Shown one piece after another: positions 58,197 through 64,000 of a DNA stretch of 64,000 nt (position 1 is its first letter; each line of letters opens with the position of its first letter). The notes beneath the pieces are model-generated. The model did no database searches. It had not been told where the DNA came from and saw nothing but the letters and a program-made list of their open reading frames with translations. Source of the DNA: Larix kaempferi (lineage: Eukaryota > Streptophyta > Pinopsida > Pinales > Pinaceae). The position numbers and the translations under genes are program-made. The stretch covers positions 16,350,001 through 16,414,000 of the forward strand of contig BSBM01000779.1 of assembly GCA_027924585.1 (NCBI GenBank). The letters are read 5' to 3'.

Positions 58197-58485
58197 GAGA
58201 GATGGGTTGGATCCTCGGACCCTTTTGCTCCTGGATCTTTTCCTCTAGGACATCTCCGCCCCATTGCGGGTTTTCTGGATTCGTGTATGCATTCAAAGCT
58301 TTCTTACTTCAGTCTTGTTCACTTTTGTTCACTCTTTCTTTTCTTTCTTCGTGCATTGTACCTTTTTAGAGGAGACCGTTTGGTTCTCCAGCTTTGTATG
58401 AACATCATTGTAATCAACAGTCCCTTTGACCTACTTTGTGGTCATTAGTTGGACATTAATATAATTATCTTATCTTATCTTATCT
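57246..58485 (+). mobile_element. non-LTR retrotransposon (LINE) 3' end with (TTATC)n tail
   Basis: A 5'-truncated LINE: the C-terminal part of ORF2 to 58196, then a ~290-bp 3' UTR ending GGACATTAATATAATTATC, TTATCTTATC. The short tandem tail, rather than poly(A), is typical of several LINE clades. GC content is clearly above the surroundings, suggesting recent arrival. Confidence 0.82.
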
Positions 58486-60056
58486 ACAACAAATTGCCAA
58501 AATTAAGACAATGCATGGAATTATTGAAAAAGAAACTATGCAACATCAAACTATCAAGGATCGACACCAATAAGAGTCAAATATGGATGAATGGATCGTC
58601 AAGAGTGGCATCATTTTAAAAACAATTCGGCGAATTTTTTTTACTTGGTTTCTTCTCATGTAAGGCCCTCAACTACAAAGCTTTGAGGGGGATACTATGT
58701 CATGAGTTGTGACCCTAATAGGGGCTTGTTATGGCACTCTAGCTAATATAAGGGGTCACATGTGTAAGTAAATAGTAGGTTGATTTGGTTTTCGGTCAAC
58801 GTGAGTAATGATAAAAAAGGTATAAGAGGTTAGTACTTAGTAGAGTCGGTATAACATACATTGGCATATGATCATGGTATATTGATGTATTGGAGGTTAT
58901 TGGGAGTTCTCCTAATATGTGGAGTTACTGTGTAACTCATCATTAATGTTATCTTGGGAGTTGTGTTCCATGTCTACTTTTGGTTTATTCATGTTTGCTA
59001 TTTTGGGTCTTTGGTTCATAACAAGTCATCTCACGTATGATGTAAAAATCTCGTATAATGCACAATAACAATAGTTTTTGCAGAGTCACGAAGAGAAAAT
59101 AAGATATCGTGACAAGATAAAAGATTATATATAGTATTTATTGTATATATAAAATGGATACACCCCTAGGTTGTCTTGTCTATTCTTTTACTAGGTCTAC
59201 CCAACCACACCTAGACTTAATTTTGTCTTTGAAAGTGGCCTTAATTGACCCTTAAAATGGGCGAAATGAGGTTGACTTTCTCCAGAAGGTGGTTGTTGGC
59301 TTTTGTTAATATTTTGTGTTTTTCTCAATTAAATTTGGTTTATTTTAAACACTTATATTACACTCTTTAATTAACTGCTCTTGTTTCTTTTTCTACAATC
59401 AAAGAATATAACATTGCTCCTCCCTTTAGGAGCTTATTACTTCAATGAGGCTAGATTCTCTAAGCAAAGGCAACTGATTTCCATGTAGTATCTTTATGAG
59501 GTTTATTACCATGCCACTACTCACTCTTTAGTTTCACTGTTTCTTATTTTTCTAACTCTTGTCCATGATCCTTACACGTTCATGGACTTGTTGCTCTACC
59601 TCGTGTACAATGACATAGTTAGGAAAAATATTGTTAGCTCTTGACAATGCTTCCTTTAAAAGGCTTATGTGGAACACTATGTGTGTTTTCACATGAGCAA
59701 CCAATTGACAATCTTTAAGTCAAATCATTTACTTTGTGAACAATACCTAACAGTCCACTTTACCTCAGTTATGGTTTCAATTTTCAAATTAAACTCAGAA
59801 ATATCATACAACAAATTGGGTAGACTAGCAGTTGTTATATCAAGATTTTGTTAGTATGCAAAATGAATATGTGCTGAAATAAGTCTAAGATTGAACATTG
59901 GTGTTTACTATTTCATATAGAGAACAGCACACCACTGCATTACTTCCAGCCTTTGTTGTTTTAGAGATATACTTATCTGCTCTGAATATGTATATGCAAT
60001 ATAATTTGTTTTGACATAAGGGTATTGATATTATTGAATAAATTCTCTCATAACAG
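58486..60056. other. no gene recognised; region upstream of the NPG exon
   Basis: It contains no motif I can name. If the acceptor before 60057 is used, this is intron sequence of the NPG gene; otherwise it includes its promoter. Confidence 0.5.
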
Positions 60057-60123
60057 GTGGTTGGGTAAATGCTACACCAATTTGACCTGGTGGATGCCAC
60101 GGCTCAAAGACTTGTTGTTCAAA
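60057..60123 (+). other. 5' UTR part of the NPG-like exon
   Basis: A pyrimidine-leaning CTCTCATAACAG precedes 60057, suggesting a 3' splice site and an upstream non-coding exon. The stretch to the ATG has stops in the other frames and resembles no coding sequence of the family. Confidence 0.5.
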
Positions 60124-60315
60124 ATGTTGTGTACCTGTTCAAGGGAACAAGTTGGGGTGGAGGAAGGTGGTCTATCCAAGGATGCGATGGCTTATAAAGG
60201 TGTCTCTACCAATGGACTCTCTGCTAAAACAACTGAGGTTGAAACAAAGCTTGATGAAGGAAACATTGAGGAAGCTGAGTCTTCGCTCCGTGAGGCATTA
60301 TCTCTAAATTATGAG
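60124..60315 (+). CDS. NPG1: NPG-like coding exon 1
   Basis: 192 bases, phase 0 at the 3' end, 64 codons without a stop. The ATG in AAAATGTTG is chosen because the following residues match the conserved family N-terminus. The frame is also open upstream to 60025, but that part resembles nothing and crosses the acceptor. Confidence 0.88.
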
Positions 60316-61395
60316 GTGAATTATCTGATATGATGCTTTAATACCAGATAGGAGTTGAGTATGTCTACTAGAAGGGCATAGTTTTAGACTCTTAGAGGCA
60401 GTATAACGAGAAAGATGATTAGCTTTTAAAGATGAGAAACAAAAATTGTATAGGATTAAGAAGCAGATATATAATGTATAAGAACTTTTGTGGTTTGTGT
60501 TCCATCAAAATCATGGTTACCTTAATCAAGTTGCTTAGGTCTGTACAGGTCTGCCAATTGGTAATTATTCATATCTTTTGTTGGGCAGGTATGTGCTAGC
60601 TTGTGCAATGTAAACGAGTTATTTACCTCAATAGCTTGATTGTTTATCAATTCAGACTCTGAAAACTTTAGGTACGCTGTTGATAACAATTATTTCTGCT
60701 ATGATCCCACTAAAACCTGGTAAATGTCCAGCTAAAGACTAGAGAAGTTAAGAGAACAAGAAGTCGGAAGCTAGTGTCAAGGAAGATTCTAATATATTTA
60801 TCTACTTGTCGATTTCCCAAAATATATACTATATTGCAAAGCTTGGTCCATTTCTAGAGCTGGATTCGATGTTTTCATTGCACTCTGGACTCTCTTTACT
60901 CCATATACACACACATGTAAAAGTCTACCCACAAAAGGAAGGGGAAAGAGATTCTATTATTGCCTTAAGAGTATTGTTTGAAATTAGCTTTTGGGACTAG
61001 TGAATTGTAGGAATTGATTTGTTTCCCCAGGGTTAGAACATAACTGTCATGTTGCTCAGATGCACACACACACACATTCCCTTTCACACATTTGATATCA
61101 ATTCTGAAAAGCTGACATGTTCTCTTGATTCGGTCTTTTCAGGAGGCTAGAGCTCTATTAGGAAGGTTGGAGTATCAAAGAGGAAACATTGAGGCTGCCT
61201 TGCAAGTATTTGAGGGAATTGAATTACATGCTGTAATACAGCGTTTACGGTCATCTATTTCAGAAAAGGTTCAGTCTAAACGAGGCCGATCACGCCAAGA
61301 CACATCACATTCAGTTTCGCTACATGCAGCAAGCCTATTGCTTGAGGCAATATACTTGAAGGCGGTGTCATTGCAAAAACTTGGTCGTCTAACAG
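60124..61395 (+). CDS. NPG1: NPG1/NPGR-type TPR protein, first two coding exons (partial at 3')
   Basis: Exon 1 (60124-60315, 64 codons) starts MLCTCSREQV, like the MLCxCSGEQ start of the NPGR family. It ends AKTTEVETKLDEGNIEEAES, SLREALSLNYE at donor GAG/GTGAAT. Exon 2 (61143-61395, 84 codons plus one base) follows acceptor TTTTCAG. It reads EARALLGRLEYQRGNIEAAL, QVFEGIELHAVIQRL and LLLEAIYLKAVSLQKLGRLT, then donor ACAG/GTACAC. Both are the N-terminal TPR region. In Arabidopsis, NPG1 binds calmodulin, is needed for pollen germination, and NPG/NPGR proteins belong to the plasma-membrane PI4K-alpha1 complex with HYC and EFOP. Exon 2 residues favour the NPG1 branch, the N-terminus the NPGR branch, so orthology is not settled. 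Later exons lie beyond 64000. Confidence 0.9.
60316..61142 (+). other. NPG-like intron 1 of the coding region
   Basis: GT...AG, 827 bp, phase 0, ending with the pyrimidine tract CGGTCTTTTCAG. It contains short (CA)n runs at about 60905 and 61062. Confidence 0.88.
61143..61395 (+). CDS. NPG1: NPG-like coding exon 2 (TPR region)
   Basis: 253 bases ending in phase 1 after GRLT. In the family the next residues are EAA, so the expected following exon should begin with two bases completing a Glu codon. A basic, low-conservation linker (KVQSKRGRSRQDTSHS) separates two helical repeats, as in relatives. Confidence 0.9.
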
Positions 61396-64000
61396 GTACA
61401 CATTCTTCTGATCATATTGCATCATGTTCTTAGTCAGATGTTTTCTTTTATATATTTTAGATTTTACTTTAAACTGACAAGGCAGAACTCATTTCTGTAC
61501 GTTCTGCCATATATCTGTGTCTGCTCTTTTGCAGTGTTTCTATTCCTAAATCCCACTTAGTATTTAATTTAGACTTTTGATAAATTAGTTAGCATTGCCA
61601 TACTCATTTCATATATCGAGACATTGACAGTCAAGTTGAACTTCAATTCTTATGTTCTGGCAACATTATTTCATTGTAAATGAAAATCTGTTTTGCAATG
61701 TGAGTTTCGATGAGGATTTATCTAGCTATATTTTTTCTTTTTTTCAGAACATGCAACGTTTATATCTAATAACCCCAAATGCTGGTTTATTGTGTGAAGT
61801 TGTACTGCATAGTTGGTTTTTTTTGACCTATCAAATAAACTGTGAAGCTTACAACTCTTTTGACAGGGACGGACGCTAAGATGGATTTTGAGTTTTGGTT
61901 TTTAGGAAATCAGTGGGAACTGAAAATGAGTGGGTGAGCAGTTAATACAGCTGTTTAATGTTCAATGCCTTTGTTTGATGTTTTTATTATATGTTTCAGC
62001 TTCTTTGAAACTTTATTTGGAATTTTATATTTATCTATTGTATCTTGCACATTTTGTGAACTTTGGCACTGGGCATTCTTTGCAATCTTTTGCCTTCACG
62101 AAATTGAGTATAAATGCAAACGATGCAACAATGATGGAATGCAGTAAAAAAATTGCTAAATGTCAAAATAATTTGGAATTAATCCTAACATATTATTGGG
62201 AAAATTTGAAAAAAAGGTTTGCCTCTCAGGGTTTTATTTGGACATGCATGGTTTTTGATGACAGTGGTGGATTGTCTTTACAAGGTAAACAACGGAAAAT
62301 AGTTATATTCTCTAGCTAGATATGTTTGAGGACGAATGCTTTTTCCATATGTATTGATTCACATTATCCTATTCATAGAAGACACCATTCTTTTTTTTCC
62401 CTCATTAGTGCTATATAATCCTTTGGATTTATTGGTATTCTTTTGTATTGAGGTATGGTTACGAGTGTGCCTCAATCAAGTTAAGCTCATGGCGTTCAAT
62501 ATCCCATATAGATATTGTAAAATACACCTGGTTGTATCTACTCTGTTATCTTAAATGTCTTTTATTCCTTGCTCCATGAGCATGGGATATGTTTGGATGC
62601 ATATGAGTCATTCTTGCATTCCTTCACCACTCCTAGAGATATTGTGTAATATGCCTAGTTGTATCTACTCTCTTATCTTAAAGGTCCTTTATTCATTGTT
62701 CCACAATGAATGGATATGTTGGGGTTCATATGAGCTATTCTTACATTCATTTATCATATATGTCTTTGATGATGGAGGTGGGCGATTATTCTTTTGAGTT
62801 TTGTTTTTCTCTAGTGAAGTTGTTACCAAGAAAAGGTGATCGCCACAAGCTTGATTTTTCCTCCTTCAGTGGAAATGTAGCACCTTATCCACAACATGTC
62901 ATGACAAGTAGGACATGGGGGCATGTCATTAAGTTGGCTTGGGAGCATCTCAAATCCTTATTTTTGTAATTTCCTTTTTTCTCCCATTTTTTGAAGGCCT
63001 TGTGGCCTTCCAAGGTTACGTATGCCTAAGTACTCCAGGGCATACTCTTTTACCCAAAATGAAACTCGCTTATGGGTTGTTGTCAATGAGAGTGGAAAAA
63101 GTAGTTATTACTGAACAAAAGTTCTAAGAGGCCAAATGTCAAATTTCTATAGGAAAATTGCCTTTTTTGGTGACTAGGGAACCCTATGATGATTGTTCAA
63201 AATGGTTGTTTGCAATGTTGATAAGGTTTGGGTGGGTTTTTCAAAAGGTTAAAGATAAAGAGAAAAGAGAACTAGAAGTGACTTGCATTGTCAACTTCGA
63301 TGTTAGGAAGCAAGAATATAGCGCAAGTTAAGTTGATCTATATGGCTTATTTTCTCACAATTTGAGAAAATTTGATGTAAAATGAGTATTCCCCCTCATT
63401 TCACCATCACCTCTATTAGGCATCCCAAACATGAATTCATACTAAGATTTATACCATTAATCTTTGCCCTCTTTCCACCAGTGAAGAATTCCACATTCAA
63501 GGAGATAACAAAAGCTGCAGTTTTACATCAAGAGAGCCATTTCTATATCCCAGTGGTCCTTTTCTTTTCTACCTCTAACATAGAAGTATCTTTTTGTTAA
63601 GAGCAGTAAGGAGATAGAAAGTGGAGAGTGAGTACATTGCTTTGAATTGCTGCTAGTAGTTCTCATGATAAGACTAGAACCATTCTGGACTAATATTCAT
63701 GTTGTCTTTGATACTTTTATGTTTGATTGTTTTTTGTTTTCATTCATTTTCATTTCATTATTTGACATTATATTCAAGTATTATTTGCATTTTATCATTC
63801 CACTCTATTTTTACTGTCAACAATATAGAACCATTTTAATCGTATAATATTGTTTATCCCTTGTTATTTTCATTCTGGAGAAAAACTGAATCACAAAATA
63901 AAATATGCTTGCTCATTTCAAAGTAAAAACATCTTTAATCATTAATACAAAAGTTCAGCAAGAATGAGTAAAGAGAAGTAGAGTTGTATATTTGATAATT
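61396..64000 (+). other. NPG-like next intron, to the window end
   Basis: No continuation of the TPR frame (an EAAxECKxILD-like exon) is visible in 2.6 kb, so this intron is longer than the window. It contains a ~128-bp tandem duplication at 62507-62765 (shared GTTGTATCTACTCT, TTATCTTAAA and TTATTC blocks). I see no transposon I can name. Confidence 0.7.
62507..62765. repeat. ~128-bp tandem duplication in the intron
   Basis: ATATTGTAAAATACACCTGG and ATATTGTGTAATATGCCTAG start the two copies. Both continue GTTGTATCTACTCT, GGATATGTT and CATATGAG to ATTCTTRCATTC. Confidence 0.8.

Overview
The window looks like nuclear DNA from a large, repeat-rich seed-plant genome. It is AT-rich, full of broken LTR retrotransposons, and has long introns and very few coding exons. 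Several retroelement families use initiator-Met tRNA primer sites, as in plants. A gymnosperm is my best guess because of the long introns, the depth of TE decay and the conifer-like mixture of gypsy, copia and LINE remnants. No diagnostic marker fixes the species.

The only convincing host protein gene is at the right end. It is the 5' part of a NO POLLEN GERMINATION (NPG1/NPGR, TTC7/YPP1-like) TPR gene on the + strand. Two coding exons (60124-60315 and 61143-61395) join in frame, and the gene runs off the window. A second gene-like segment at 33600-35103 has a promoter/leader/first-intron appearance, higher GC and retained CpG. Two decayed copies lie upstream at about 16600-19490 and 21785-28950. 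Each decayed copy was later interrupted: copy B by a tRNA-derived SINE, copy C by a complete 5.2-kb gypsy element with a TATAC target duplication plus an unidentified insertion. Downstream of copy A (35269-36650) is an array of 177-193-bp repeats; most units carry a 3'-splice-site-like tract, about 19 nt, and then a 5'-splice-site-like GTAAA.

Left to right: 1-3405 decayed Ty3/gypsy (-). 4853-6192 two tandem repeat blocks. 9751-12534 a non-autonomous LTR element whose two ends abut a 158-bp direct repeat. 15240-18000 nested tandem repeats. 18592-18800 SINE. 19840-20860 gypsy gag-protease relic (+). 23211-28465 gypsy (-) lacking its RT palm. 28977-30306 tandem repeats and the 3' end plus LTR of a copia-like element (+). 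31061-31262 gypsy RT scrap. 32404-32615 second SINE. 33110-36650 repeats, copy A and the splice-motif array. 37993-39103 LINE remnant (-). 39104-40683 copia gag, primer site and LTR (-). 40661-40920 an array of short palindromes. 40930-49888 a third gypsy (-) with LTR pieces, a short retroelement ORF and two nested DNA-transposon-like insertions, one a clear 1166-bp hAT-type element with an 8-bp TSD. 50350-53091 gag and LTR pieces (+). 57246-58485 LINE 3' end (+). 60057-64000 the NPG gene.

All transposon coding regions seen are broken by stops, frameshifts, internal deletions or active-site changes, so the window is mainly a record of insertion and decay around one living gene.
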